Assembly: GCF_000143415.4 (NCBI RefSeq)
Contig: NW_003314352.1
Span: forward strand, 384,402 to 448,401
DNA length: 64,000 nucleotides
Reading direction: 5' to 3'
Source: Selaginella moellendorffii
Taxonomy: Eukaryota; Streptophyta; Lycopodiopsida; Selaginellales; Selaginellaceae
Part shown: piece after piece, positions 1 to 12,779 of the stretch
Layout of the letters: the number at the start of each line of letters is the position of its first letter
Numbering within the stretch: the stretch's first letter is position 1
The notes under the pieces: generated by a model
The model's input: only the letters and a program-made list of their open reading frames with translations
What the model was told of the DNA's origin: nothing
Databases searched by the model: none
Position numbers and translations under genes: made by a program

Positions 1-829
1 AGTGTGGGTGGCACTACCTACTTAGATACCAGGCATGGCTCAATGGAACCTCACTCTAAGCCCATGGCTAGAGCACCCAAAGGCAAAAAGCAGGAAGAGT
101 ACCCATGAGGCCCACATAAGGCCACGATGTTCTAAAATGTTGTCCTAAAGTCCCAAACTATGAAAAGGAAGAGGAGTAGCCCTCTGGGGTGGTGACCAAG
201 GACATAGTCACATGGTGAGGAAGTCTCAAAGGACCACAGGACTTAATGTTTGGGCCTATGGGCCTTGATCTAGTGGCAGTGTTAGCGAGCACGGCCATGG
301 ACAAAAAGGGACTTGGTGAGGACCGAAAAGGAGATATTGGGGAAGGTTATTCCCCATGTCTGCAAGCATCCTAACGATGCTAAGGAGTGGATCTAGGATA
401 ACCACTTATGGATGGATGGCCTAATCTTGGAGAGACAGGATTGCAATGCAGGTGGTATTGGACCACTGATGTGACCAAGGTGAATGGGCATGGCCTAGTG
501 TAACGGGCTGTTATGTTGGTGGTACTTTGGGGTGTCGATCATGGGATTAGACACGTGGAGCACTTGGACTAAGTGCAAAGGTTGAGTGGCATGGATGCCA
601 TTTTCGGGGTGAGCAAGCCCCAAGTCTGGAATTGGACTTATGAAGGTTGTGAATAAGACTTTTCCAAGTGGTCGGAGATATGGTTAAGTGACTAAAGTAG
701 AATGGAAAAATTAGTCGCTTACAATAACATTATGCCAAGGGAAAAGTATCATCAAATGTGGCTAAAGCAAGTGCATGCACAAGTCCTACAAAATCATGAA
801 GAAGTGTTGGCCACACCTTCAACTCCACT
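1..829. other. Unassigned non-coding stretch, possibly retroelement-derived
   Basis: No open frame of useful length and no recognisable protein similarity in either strand. Base composition is higher in GC than the AT-rich spacers further on. The stretch runs directly into recognisable Ty3/gypsy gag sequence at about 830, so it may be the leader or LTR part of that element or a different nested repeat. I found no repeat of it elsewhere in the window, so the assignment is only positional. Confidence 0.3.
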
Positions 830-3730
830 TTTTATAAGAGATAATTTTATTCTAATGGAAGTTTATGCTATTGCTACCTAAGTGTAAGGACAAGGGCGAG
901 GATGTGATTGTGGTTATGATGTTCGCTGTTGGATATGTAATGAAGTTAGTCACACTTATCAACGTTATAAATATTTTCTAGATAAGCAACCTTCATTTTT
1001 TGGGTGGAGATCTTAGCATCAACAATGTTCTATTAGTGTTGTTATAGATGAAGATTTGGACACTAAGATTTTTTCAAGAAATAAAGAGTTGTGCGAGTAA
1101 CAGAAGGTCTTTGTGCAAATAAGTTAGTGACCCCTCTATCTTTCTTTTAGGAGTATCATCACGAGGTTAATTCGACACCAATTCATCTAGTGTTTACTTT
1201 CCAAACTTTTTTTTATAACAAGATATCTCTTATTATTCTCTCTATGTTAGTTGATATATGCTTGAGTTTATTTTCTATTGCTTCGCTTGCTGCCACACAT
1301 TGCCATCTACATTTGCATCCTACTATAAAGCCAAATTTCATTCTTTATGATAACATCCATACACATGTATTTACATGGGATCAGGTAGATTTAGTTGTGT
1401 ATGTAGGCAATCTCAAGTTTGAGTTACACTCATTACAAGTGGTGTTGAGTCAAGCTTTTGACCTCATCTTTGATATAGATTTGTTACAATGCAATCATGC
1501 AAAATATGACTTTAAGACTTCTCCCCCTTATCTCATACTTCATTTTTTTTTTCTATTCCTCTCACTTTTGTTCTTCTTTGTCCCTTTGCTTCACCTCTAC
1601 TTCTATCATTTTGTCTCCCCTTTACTTCTTTTTATGTTTCCGTTTTGTTCCTCTATTCCCTCTTTAAATCCCTCAAATAGTCTTTGTATTGTAATAGTTG
1701 ACTAACTTATAAAGAAGTATATTAATCTTTTTAAATTGGACATGTTATCTAACGCTAAGATTGCAATAGATCATCCTATTCAAATTAAGGATGTTTGTTC
1801 AATTAAAGTTCATATTCATCGTTTGTCACTAAAAGAAATCAAGCTTTTAGGTAATGGTAGAGGAAGATATTCCTAAAATTGTTTTTCATATACTATTTGG
1901 TTTGTAATTTGATTTAAACAATGCTCTAGTGCAAATGATAGATGAGTTTCTTTGTGATATGCTATAAGTGATTATTGATTTTTTCGATAATGTCTTGATC
2001 CAGGTGGAGGGGAGATGGGAGGAAAATATCCGTAATATTCGTAAAGTGTTGGATCGGTTATGAAAAGTTAGTTTAAAGCTAAAGCAATTAAAGTATGTGT
2101 TTAAGTCCAAGGACACCACTTATTTTGGATACTATATTTCTCGTGAAAATTTGCAAATTAATCCTGATAAACTTGTGGTTATTCTCAAGTTTTCTACTCC
2201 AAAATGTGTGAATGATATGCAACACTTTTTAGGCAAAATGCAATATCTCAGCCGTTTTGTTAATCATTTTTTGATCATATTGCACTATTGCAAGCGTTGT
2301 TAAAGTTGTTAACATCATTTTTCATTTGGTCCGAGGACTGTGAGCAGGTGTTTACAAATCTAAAAGAGTTATTGATGACTTCTTTAGTTTTAGCATATTT
2401 TGATTACACTCAACTTTTCATTTTGCACATGAATGCTTCTGATATCAGTTTTACATGTGTGTTGATGCAAAAGAACCCGAGTACGCCTAATTAGTGCCAT
2501 TATATACATTATCTATACATCATACAACCAGTGGAAATGAACTATTCCACGACAAAGAAGAAGTGTTTAACAGTAGTTTGGGGTTTTGAGAAACTTCATG
2601 TATATCTATATAATTCTTACTAAAAGGTGATTATGTTATGGTTACTTTGTTATTGAAGTGAAAGAACTTTGTTAATCGTACTACTGGTGGGTTTTGAAGC
2701 TTCAGATATATAATTTTAATATTAGTTATCGCTCAAAGAGTTTTATGATTGATGTTAACACCCTTTCTCGAACTCTTTTTCCTTTTTCACTTTCATTTTA
2801 TATTTCTAATGAGCATTTTATTCCAGTATCTATGGATTTTTTTTATGAGAATTTTGTGCTATTGACAGTTGCTATCTTTGATTTTCAATGTCCACAAGGA
2901 GAAAAATTTACTTTCTTTTGACAAAGTTCATGAGGATCAAAAGGTTAAGTCATGGATCTGAAGGTTTTGCAATAGGTTTGAAAATTCTACATCATTTGCT
3001 AATGACTTGTCATTTCAGCATTTACATTTTCAATATTACCTTGAGGACAATCTTCTTTATTTTGTAGGGATAGATCTTAATGATCATTTACGATTAGTGG
3101 TGCTTTTAATATTTATTCTACGCTTTCTCTATACCTACCATGATTCTCTTATTTTAAGTGGGCATATGAAACATCGTCATGTGACTAATAAATTGCATAA
3201 ATCTTTTTATTGGCCAAAGATGTAATGTGACATTATTTAGTATATACATAGTTGTATTTGGTGGTAAGCTCATAATACTCTCTTTTGTGCTACGGAAGGA
3301 CGATTAAAGTCAATTCCTGTTTGTTTAATTTGGTGCCATTTGATCCAATGGGATTTTTTTCATGGTCAACTATTGCAAATGATTATGTCATTATTGTTTT
3401 TGACTATTTGACTTGTTAAATGGAATTCAATGCTCTTGCTAATATGTCTGCAATTGCTATTGAATACTTCCTCCTTAATTAAATGGTGTTCCAAAATTCC
3501 AATCCAGTTTTCACAAGTACTTATCATTCATATTAGATGGTTTAGTAGAATGTCTCACCCGAACTTTCAAAGGAATGATCACGAAGTGCATGAACTTTCA
3601 ACATTCAAATTAAAATGGTTATTTGCCATTTTTTTGGTATGCGTATATCACAGGGGTGCAAAGTTTTATTAATGTTTCACTATATAAATTTTTATATGGT
3701 TTTGATCTAAAACTAAGTTTATCTTTACTT
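830..3730 (+). pseudogene. Decayed Ty3/gypsy retrotransposon copy 1 (gag to integrase remnants)
   Basis: This stretch aligns along its length with the better preserved element at 20.25-23.58 kb. In order it shows the end of gag with a zinc-knuckle-like segment near 905-965, a protease-like part near 1150-1490, reverse transcriptase thumb and connection near 2090-2290 (FGYYIS, then GKMQYLSRFVNHF), RNase H near 2400-2790, and the integrase zinc-binding region (FYWPKM) near 3007-3225 with a core fragment to about 3670. Every frame is interrupted by many stops and frameshifts, and it has drifted AT-rich. No LTR or target-site duplication was found at either side. It is a dead copy, older than the element at 19-24 kb. 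Confidence 0.8.
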
Positions 3731-4910
3731 AAAGAGAAGTAACTCATTATAATCTTTAACATATAATCATAATACAAAAAATGATGTAACATTAGTATTT
3801 GAGAAAATTAGGAAAAACTTTCTTACCTTTAAAAGCACATTACAATGCTTATTTTTACTGATTTACTATTGTAGGGTATGAAGTAATTTTATAAAAAATA
3901 AGATACAAAATTTTGTAACACTTTTTTTAAAAATGCTTTAGTATTACTATCTTTCACAAAAATGTATGCAAACACTTAAGGAATTATAATAATAATAAAA
4001 TTTAGATCCAATATCCTAGCAAATAAAGTTGCTACTCTAATGTTTCTCTCCAAAAAAACTTAAAATTGATTCAAATAAATATATTTAATTTTTACACATA
4101 GCCTCATCTAAACCATCTAGAAGAAAAGGAATTTAAATTGGAATATAAAGCCTTTGCTCTTTTAAATATATAAGGATGATTACAAAGTACACAAGTGATA
4201 AAAACAAATAGCTGAATTACCCTTAAAACTACCTCATAACTTTTTATATAAAAACATTTGTAAACTAGTTTTGTGATATTTACATTTATTTTTAAAATAA
4301 AACTACTTATAAATTTTATTTTATTTTTACTGAAAAGGAGTTGATTTTCCTTTTTTTTTAACCATCCAAAAGCTATTTGAAATATTCTTCAATTAATCTA
4401 GTAAAATCCAGTTGGACTATATTGGCTTGTATAAAAGGTGTTAAAGCACATATGACAACTATAAAACTATAATGTTGTCTCATAGATCATGATGATCTTG
4501 TATGACACATACATTATGATGATGGAAGTTTAAAATAACCATGTCTATTAGATACCAAAATAAAGGTTTATGTAATGTTTATGGATGGAAGTGCCTTCAT
4601 GGTAGAAGTTACTAATTCTTTGCCTAGTGTGTAGAAAGTGCTCTCCAAAGATTGAGTGTCAAGCAAAGAACTATAAAGTAAAGGTCAAAGTCTAAGTATA
4701 ATTATTGATTTTCCCATCACACTAGTTGGAAGGAGAAGGCTAAGATTTTAAAGTTGCTCACACATCTAGAGCATGTGTTTATCAGCTTGATGGTGAGGAT
4801 GAACTCTTAATTAACCAATTGATGTGCCTTAAAATATATTCAGAATGTTGGTTTGAATTATAAAATAAATTAAGGAATAACTTAGGCTGGATATTCAAAA
4901 TATATTCCTT
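3731..4910. other. AT-rich spacer, nothing recognised
   Basis: Very AT-rich sequence with short homopolymers. No frame with recognisable similarity, no tRNA-like fold and no tandem array was seen. It separates the decayed retroelement from the PPR pseudogene. Confidence 0.5.
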
Positions 4911-4916
4911 TACACG

Positions 4917-5535
4917 ATGCCATCTCGTGGAACATCCGGCAAAACGGGAAGCAAAGATATTGTTTGAAGTAAGGATGTGGCTTCCTGTATAAGCTTAGCA
5001 AATGGTTATTTTGAGAGAATATCGTAAAGGAACGCTGTGTTTATGGTCCAAGAATTTGCCCATGACGGGCAAATCGATTGCAAGAAAGAGGTGGTTGATT
5101 CAATGCTGGAGGCGAACTCTTGGTCGTGGGCCGGGCTCATCGTTTGCTATGGCGCTGGTGGCCAGACAAAGAGAGCACTGGAAGCTTTTACGGCGAGCGG
5201 GGATCGGAGCATCGTGACCTGGACACCGCTGCTCTATACGTATGCCCGGCTTCGGCATTTGGAGAGATCAAAGGGCGGTGTTTGGGCAAATTCGCTCCAG
5301 GGACTGACTGATTCGCAGCGGCTTGATTGTGCAGGCCAAGGCAACCTTCGATGAGATGGCCGAGCGAGACGTGGCGAGCATTGCGATGGGCGCGTGCAGC
5401 CACGCCAGGAGCTCGGTCTAGGGGTTTGTTACTTGACTGTGGACTGTGGATTGGATTGGAATCTAAGAAGAGAACCGGGGAGGTCAAACGAATGAAAGTG
5501 GGAGAGAGCTTTCGAAGCAAGAAAAAACAATAGAG
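4917..5535 (+). pseudogene. PPR pseudogene, truncated copy of the 15.8-17.7 kb PPR gene
   Basis: The segment begins with DAISWNI at 4917, identical at the protein level to a repeat of the PPR gene at 15785-17692. It continues through EANSWSWAGLIVCYGAGGQT at about 5107-5166 and YARLRHLERSK, all matching consecutive repeats of that gene. It then jumps across a large internal deletion to the ACSHA motif near 5388 and ends in sequence matching the 3' end of the parent (about 5440-5535 against 15785-15880 on the opposite strand). Frameshifts and in-frame stops break it in several places. It lies in opposite orientation to the parent, about 11 kb away. No poly(A) tail or target-site duplication is visible, so I favour DNA-level duplication over retroposition, though the parent is intronless and cannot decide this. 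Confidence 0.85.
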
Positions 5536-5904
5536 AGGGACTCAAACACTCCTCTGTCGCGTGAGCCCTAGCGCTAGATCTTGACGCAATGTAGTAGTAC
5601 CCGATTGGAATTTGATGAGACTGGACCACCGATCTCTAGGTCGCCTGTCGCAGTTTGTCGCCGCGTGTTTGATCAGGCGAGCGTGAGAAAGAGGAGGGAA
5701 AATCTGGAATTCTAGAAGAAAGGAATCGTGTCATCCATCAAAAGGGGGCTTGAGAAGCTACGCTGTTGCTGTGGCGAGATGCGATGCGAATGTCATGTCT
5801 TGCCGGCTGGGTCCATCTCTCTGTAGCTCGATCGATAGCCCGATCGATAGATAGATCGAGTGTAGCGACCAGGGGACCTAGCTGTTCTTTTGTATATGTC
5901 AGGT

Positions 5905-8900
5905 ATGGAAGAAGAGCTCGAGAGCTTCGGCGATTGCAAGGGGGCAGATGATCACCGCGAGGGATCCAAGCGGCATTTGCTGGAGCTCACCATCGACATC
6001 GATCCCGACCACAGGTCGGTAACGCTCGTCGACGACCCTTCCCAGAGCCGCGCGCCGAGGAGCTCGCCGCGCGGCCTGGCGCTCATCCGGCAGCTCTCCT
6101 GGCTCTCCGCGGGGCAGGCGTCGGCGAAATCCACGCCCGATCGTAGCCCGATCAGCCTGCGCGACGCCATTGCCAGCAGCCCGTTCGTGCTGAGGAAGGA
6201 TTTGTGGAGCAAGAGCAAGCAGCGGCTCCTCAATTCCGGGACCAAGCACGCGCTCCAGGGCCTGCGATTCATCAGCACCACGAATTCGCAATGGCGGGCG
6301 GTGGAGTCGAGATTCTGGAAGCTGGCCAGCGACCAGGGGCTCCTCTCGCGGGCGGATTTTGGGCTTTGCATCGGTGGGAGGAGTATTTTGGTTGCGTTTG
6401 ATTGATCATCCATCGCGCTCTTTTTTTTTTCTTTCTTGCTAGGCATGCAAGATTCTAAAGAGTTTGCCGGGGAGCTCTTCGATGCCTTGGCGCGGCGCAA
6501 GCTCAAGCATCGGCAGCGCGTGGAATGGATCAGCTACGACGAGCTCAGGGATTTCTGGCTCCAGATTTCGGACCAGAATTTCGACTCGAGGATGCAAATC
6601 TTCTTCGACATGTAAGCCATTTCTTCTTCTCTTCGATCATCTCCTGGATATCCTTGCGATCTAGGTGTGACAAGGATCTGGATGGACTCATCTCCGAGGC
6701 GGAGGTGAAGGAGGTAACAGAGATCGATCGATTGGTGAGCGGTGGTGGTGACGTCCTCGTCCTTTGTTTGCGATTTTATAGGTCATCATGCTGAGCGCGT
6801 CCGAGAACAAGCTGTCCAAGCTCAAGGAGCGTGCCGAGGAGTACGCTGCGATGATCATGGAAGAGCTGGACCCCCAGCGAAGAGGCTACATTGAGGTACT
6901 CCATTCCTTCTCCTGCTAGCAGCTAGCATTGGACTTCTCTTTCGTCGTCCATGGTTTCTTTTTTCATTTTTAACGAATTTTTTGCCCATGCCATGCATTG
7001 CATCACAGCTCTCACAGTTTTGGACTGATTCATTCATTCAGTCGCCTTTGGAGGCAGAATAGTCATGCATGACAAACAAATTTCCAGCTGAGCTTGCACT
7101 CTTTTCTTTTCCATCACTTTGTTCCTCTTTTCCAAAAAAGTGGTGTACGTTTTCTCATGGGATTGTCTTTCCTGCTTGACGTGCAGCTTTGGCAGCTCGA
7201 GAGTCTGATCCAAGGGACGACCGGAATCGGAAACTACGGCCAGATTTTGGTGCAGCCGAGGATGTTTTGTGGCAGCGGCTTGATACGCGGCATCTGCTAC
7301 GTACTCATCGAGCACTGGCAGCGACTGTGGGTGCTGGGCTTGTGGCTTTTGGCGGTGGTGTGCCTGTTTTCCTGGAAGTTCGTCCAGTACAAGAACCAGT
7401 CGTCGTTTCTGGTTGCCGGGTACTGCATATGCGTCGCCAAAGGCGCCGCTGAGACGCTCAAGCTCAACATGGCTCTCATCCTTCTCCCGGTTTGTAGGAA
7501 TTCCATCACTTGGCTGAGGTCCACAAGCGTCGTGGGATCTCTTATTCCTTTTGATGACAACATCAACTTCCACAAGGCAAGTTGGTAATCTTTTTCCCGT
7601 GTTCTCAACATCGTGGTTACAGATAATCGGGGGAGCAATCTTCATTGGAGTCGTTCTTCACGGCGGAGTTCATCTCACCTGCGACTTTCCGAGGCTGGCG
7701 AATTCCCCTCGCGAGCAGTTCATGGCCGCTGGACTCGCTGGGGACTTTGGAAACAGGCAACCTACGTACTGGGAGCTCGTAAAATCGATCGAAGGCGTTA
7801 CAGGCATTGCCATGGTCCTCATTATGTGCGTCGCCTTCGTTCTAGCATCAGGACGCTCGCGGAGAAACCTGGTGAAGCTCCCGTGGCCGTTACACAGATT
7901 GACTGGCTTCAACGCCTTTTGGTACTCCCACCATCTGTTCATCATTGTCTACACGATGCTCGTCTTACATTCCATGTTCCTGTTCTTAAAGCACGACTGG
8001 GTCGATAAAACAGTAAGTAATGTTTCCCTTCCTTTCCTTTTGTTTTTCTTTGGCATTTTGCAGTTCTTAATTCTTTCGTTCTTTTAGGCATGGATGTATC
8101 TTCTTCTTCCAACACTGCTGTACATGTTCGAGCGAACGTTTTCCGGTCTGCGAGCAGGATACTCCACTGTTCAAATCCTAAAGGTTGTATAATTCTGGTA
8201 GTTTAGTGATCATAATTCTCGTCTTCTCAGGCGGCAATCTATCCTGGAAACGTTTTGTCTTTGGACATGACCAAGCCTCCAGGATTTAAGTACCAAAGTG
8301 GTATGTATATATTCATCAAGTGCCCATCGATATCACCTTTCGAATGGTATCGTTTGTGCTCCCACGTTCTACATTTAAAAACGTTCTAACTTTATTAGCG
8401 TTGACTGATTGGCGTCTCTGGTTGTCTGCAGGCATCCTTTCTCCATCACCTCCGCACCGAGCGATGATTTTGTCAGTGTTCATATTCGGATATCGGGAGA
8501 TTGGACTGGGGAAATGGGAAAAATTTTCTCCGAGGTACTTTAAATTGGACAGTTTTCTGGTGGTATGTGACATGGAACTACACAGGTTTGCGAACCTCCA
8601 GTTGGCAACAAGAGCGGGCCTTTGAAAGCGGAGTACCTCTTTGGACTTCAGTCACGGTTTGTGTTAAAACTTGACGTTAGTCCTTACTTTCGTTGGAACA
8701 GGTTTCCTAAACTGCTGATTGATGGTCCTTACGGAGCTCCAGCTCAGGACTACAAGAAATATGACGTGCTTCTTCTCATCGGTCTTGGGATAGGAGCAAC
8801 ACCGTTCATCAGTATTTTGAAGGACATACTAAATAACATCAAAACAACTGAGCCCAAGGTATGAGATTTAATGAAAGATCATCCATTTCCTTACCATTGT

Positions 8901-9534
8901 CTAGGTGCGAAGAAGTGAGATGAAACCTCTGAAAAAGGAATCGTCATTCAGAAAGATTAACGGCCCATCCAACGCGTATTTTTACTGGCTTACAAAAGAG
9001 CAAGGCTCATTTGAGTGGTTCAGAGGCGTCATGAACGAAATTGCTGAGCTTGACCATTCGGTATGTTTTAAACGTCCTTCATTTTCTAGAAGCTGACAAA
9101 TGCAAGCACAGGCATTGATTGAAATGCACAACTATTTAACTAGTGTTTATGCCGAGGACGATGCGAGATCAGCTCTCATAACAATGGTGCAAGCTTTGCA
9201 CCTTGAGAAAAACGGAGTAGACATCCTCTCTGGAACTCGAGTAAAACCAAAAGTTTTCTTTATCTCATTTTGGAACTAATCGATGGTCAACAGGTCAGGA
9301 CACATTTTGCAAAACCGAACTGGAGAAAAGTTTTTGGCAACTTAGCATCACTTCATCCAAACGCTCGGATAGGTACACGCAAAGATAGTGCTCTTGAAGG
9401 TTTCTCATTACGTTTGTTCTTCAGGAGTTTTCTTTTGTGGATCTAAAATTCTCGCACGGGAACTTGATAGCCTAGCACGAGAATACTCGCACAACCAAGC
9501 CACCAAGTTCGACTTCCACAAGGAGAACTTTTGA
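5905..9534 (+). CDS. RBOH: Respiratory burst oxidase homolog (RBOH, plant NADPH oxidase)
   Basis: Integral plasma-membrane flavocytochrome that passes electrons from cytosolic NADPH through FAD and two haems to oxygen, making apoplastic superoxide. I placed 15 exons: 5905-6373, 6443-6611, 6665-6713, 6782-6895, 7187-7576, 7623-8012, 8088-8183, 8231-8346, 8432-8534, 8586-8656, 8702-8858, 8905-9060, 9112-9240, 9294-9372, 9425-9534. They join in phase to 865 residues, a normal family length. Visible parts: basic N-terminus; a canonical EF-hand loop at residues 215-226 ([12 protein letters not shown]) plus a degenerate second one; transmembrane ferric reductase region with the paired histidines ([26 protein letters not shown]); FAD motif HPFSIT; NADPH motifs GPYGAP and GLGIGATPF; and the classic C-terminus FDFHKENF. 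The intron after 7576 has a GC donor (GCAAGT). An alternative in-frame ATG lies at 5896. The gene looks intact. Confidence 0.95.
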
Positions 9535-11039
9535 CACACACACTCACAGGCAACTAAAGCCCTGTGACATATAGGACACTACAGTCGCAATTTACCCACA
9601 CTAAAATATAGTGGAGGTGAAAGGTGCGATTGCAAGATCCTTGAACTGTAAATTGCAAAAGAAAAAGAGGAAAAAGGTAAGATTAGGTGGAATATATAAA
9701 ATGACATTCATCATCTTTTAGTTAATGATAATAAAAAAATGGGAAAACAAATTGTCCTTAAGATATTTTTGGATGCACTAAAATAAGTGGTATTCTTATT
9801 AAATAAGTTATTTGTATTTTAAAAAAATAAAACTTTTGTTGTGAATTTTTAATAAAAAATTGTGTAATACATTGTTGGATTCTCTTTTATTATGAGGTTT
9901 ACAAGTTTGAAATATCATGACTCATTTACTTCCATTGTATAAGTGTAACACTTTTCCACCTGTTTAAAAATATAAAATGAATAACATGAAATAATTTCTT
10001 TTGCTATTTTTATTTAGTAAAAAATTAATATATTAAAATTTTAATAAAAAATATAATAAAATATCTTAATTCTTATAAGTTTTTTAACTTAATAAATGTT
10101 TTATTTATAAAAATAAAAATTTATTATATTTTATAATTATTAGTAACACATCACCAAATATACCTTTATAATGTGTATTTATTTAGAATATGCAACGACA
10201 AATATAATACATATTTAGGAAACGTTTTAGAAATTAGTAAATAATTATTTTCATAAAAAATTTACTTATTTTTCATAATTATAAAATATTAAATTAAGTT
10301 ATTTTTAACTATCTTATTTGGGCTTTATATCCAAAGATAACTGTTGACAACTAGTATTTTGAATATTATATGCATAAGTTTATCTTATGGGTGGTCTAAA
10401 GTATTATTATATTAAATAATTTTTGGAGTTAAGCTTGCCCATGAGTTTTATAAATTTGAGAAAATCATAGTTAATAAATTCAATTTTTTTAAATGCAACA
10501 TAGTAATTTCTTTACTATTTAATGAAAAAACTAAGATTAATGGTATTGATTGAATATATAAAGTGACATACTTCCTCTTTTAGTTATTAATATAACTAAA
10601 GAGTATTATATCAGGAAAAATGGCTTTAAGATACTTTTTGAATAAAAATTTAAAAAATGTAATTTTCTATAAAAATTATTTTTATTTTTAAAACTTTTTA
10701 ACTCGTTTTGCCAGTTTTCTATAATTTTTATAAAATTTATACACTTTTTAATACTTTAAAAGTTGTTTTTAACTTCACCTTTCCATAGAACTTTTTTTTT
10801 CCTTGTTTAACAAAAATAAATAAAACAGTAAGCTTTATAAACAAACAATATAATGAATATCATCTTAATGCTTATAAGTTTGCTTAACTTAATAAAGTTT
10901 TAGTAATAAAAAATAAGTTATTATTTTATTATTACTTGGATATAAATGCTTGTCTCAAATGTTAATTCTTACCACAATGTTATAATTTATTCCTTGAAAT
11001 ATTGAGTGCTAGCCCCACAGCAATGTAGCCATTGCCATT
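9535..11039. other. AT-rich spacer, nothing recognised
   Basis: After the RBOH stop codon a short moderately GC 3' flank (to about 9660) gives way to about 1.3 kb of very AT-rich sequence. No coding similarity, LTR or structured repeat was recognised on either strand. Confidence 0.5.
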
Positions 11040-12699
11040 CTATCGTGTTTTCAGAATTTCAACTCCAACGTATCTGCAAAAGCTCCATGAGAGTTAGACA
11101 ATGATCCACTAAAGAACAGAATAGAGTACCTCCCAAGCATCATCACTGTTGCTTGAGGATTGGTTCCAGGAGTTGACAAAAAAGTAGATCCATCCACGAC
11201 CCGCAATCCGTTCAAGCCCATCACTCGGAAGCTCCAGTCGACCACTTCCCCAAGCGGGCATCCCCCATGGTAGTGGTAATTCGTCGAAACACTTCGCCGG
11301 CAAAACTCGCTGATGGTTCTATTCACAGATCCACTCGCAACGAGCGTTGCATTTCTTCGATCCGGCGAAGACACCGTGCCTCCAGATGGAAGGGACTGAT
11401 TCCCAAACACCAGCGCTGCCATGGATCGAGAGAGCACCATCTCCTCCAAAGTGTTGACTCCGGCAATGCAGCGTTGTNNNNNNNNNNNNNNNNNNNNNNN
11501 NNNNNNNNNNNNNNNNNNNNNNNNNNNNNNNNNNNNNNNNNNNNNNNNNNNNNNNNNNNNNNNNNNNNNNNNNNNNNNNNNNNNNNNNNNNNNNNNNNNN
11601 NNNNNNNNNNNNNNNNNNNNNNNNNNNNNNNNNNNNNNNNNNNNNNNNNNNNNNNNNNNNNNNNNNNNNNNNNNNNNNNNNNNNNNNNNNNNNNNNNNNN
11701 NNNNNNNNNNNNNNNNNNNNNNNNNNNNNNNNNNNNNNNNNNNNNNNNNNNNNNNNNNNNNNNNNNNNNNNNNNNNNNNNNNNNNNNNNNNNNNNNNNNN
11801 NCTTAGCATAAGTAGCTGTGGACTTCCCAGAGCACCCGCAGAGATTATAACTTCACTTCTTTCAGAGCTGAGAAGAGCTGTGTGAGAGCGGCCAAGATTG
11901 TCAGTGTATAGAACTCCACGGCTGCCTCCTCCTGTAGAAGAAAAGGATTCAAGATCGATCGCAATTGCATCACGAGAACTTTACCTTGTAACAAGACTTT
12001 GTAGACTGTGGCATGGAGCAGCACATCGATGTTCTTGTGATTTGCATAAGCGAGAAGAAGATCTGAAGATGGATGACGCTGTCCGTGGCTATCAAATGTG
12101 TTTCCAGTCGTTTTTGTTCCAACAACGTACTTGTAGGTGAAACCAAAATCTGGCGTTACTCCGACTTCGAGCAGTGCTCCACGGATGGAATTCTGGAAAG
12201 CACTGAAGTTTCTTGGCCTGGATGCCACCACTTTCTCCACCCAAGCGTACGAGCTCTCGACCAAGTTCTTGTCGAGCTTGGCATCGCTGATAAACTCGTC
12301 TGGAGCACGATTGTAGACGGCTCCATTGATGCTGCTGCCTCCTCCCAAAACATTTGGCCTGATGCTTGCGACGCCATCCTCGGAAGTGAATGCCTGATTG
12401 GGAGCCTCCAATCCACCCGGGTTGGCGAAGGTGTTCCCAGAGTTCTCGATCCGCAAGAGCAGCGGATTTCCATACGGGGAGCCGCCTCGCTCGAGAACAA
12501 GAACTTTGTAGCGCTGAGATAGGGTTGCAGCGATCGCACAGCCAGCAGTTCCTCCTCCAACAACAATATAGTCATACTTGTGCTCTAGAGTTGTGCTGTT
12601 TGCTTCCCTGATAAATGAAACAGCACCATCATCGTTGGCCTCAATGATCCGAAGCGTGCAATAGATCACCGCGATGAAGAACAAGTGAAACTTCAACAT
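11040..12699 (-). CDS. HOTHEAD / mandelonitrile-lyase-like GMC oxidoreductase, interrupted by an assembly gap
   Basis: FAD-dependent GMC-family enzyme; plant relatives oxidise long-chain omega-hydroxy fatty acids for cutin or act as hydroxynitrile lyases. Exons on the minus strand are 12699-11985, 11931-11130 (containing the N run 11478-11801) and 11073-11040. The last 56-nt intron is inferred because splicing restores the family C-terminus (GRYVGVEIL), whereas read-through gives unrelated residues to a stop at 11051. Residues 1-22 form a signal peptide. The Rossmann FAD motif GGGTAG is at residues 48-53, followed by the GMC signature around VLGGGSSINGAVYNRA. The C-terminal catalytic block NYHYHGGCPLGEVVD and the DGSTFLSTPGTNPQATVMML segment are present. 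The N run is shorter than the roughly 200 residues expected between the flanking parts, so the gap is mis-sized or hides a deletion. The start is the ATG at 12699, not the upstream CTG. Confidence 0.9.
11478..11801. other. Assembly gap (324 N)
   Basis: Run of undetermined bases inside exon 2 of the GMC oxidoreductase gene. The family length suggests that more sequence than this is missing. Confidence 0.99.
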
Positions 12700-12733
12700 A
12701 GCGATCAACACAGCGATACCAAACGAGGTGATT

Positions 12734-12776
12734 GTATATCAGGAAACTACATATTATATGTAATTTCCTGATATAC
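12734..12776. repeat. Strong hairpin / inverted repeat just upstream of the GMC gene
   Basis: Perfect 13-bp arms (GTATATCAGGAAA and its reverse complement) enclose a further 5-bp stem (ACATA/TATGT) around a 3-nt loop, with a 2x2 internal loop between the stems. It starts 35 bp before the GMC start codon, so it lies in that gene's promoter or 5' UTR. It could be a miniature transposon remnant, an mRNA hairpin or a cruciform. The structure is seen directly; the role is unknown. Confidence 0.85.
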
Positions 12777-12779
12777 ACG

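Noticed and set aside
1190-1705. 171-residue plus-strand frame
   Set aside because: The first part is decayed retroelement protease; the rest is low-complexity pyrimidine-rich sequence.
8301-8346. A possible intron donor GTATGT after the SG codon in RBOH exon 8
   Set aside because: Reading through gives [15 protein letters not shown], the conserved FAD-domain strand, so the exon continues to 8346.
11051-11129. Read-through C-terminus of the GMC gene (YSILFFSGSL...)
   Set aside because: It is non-family sequence; a 56-nt intron with good borders restores GRYVGVEIL.
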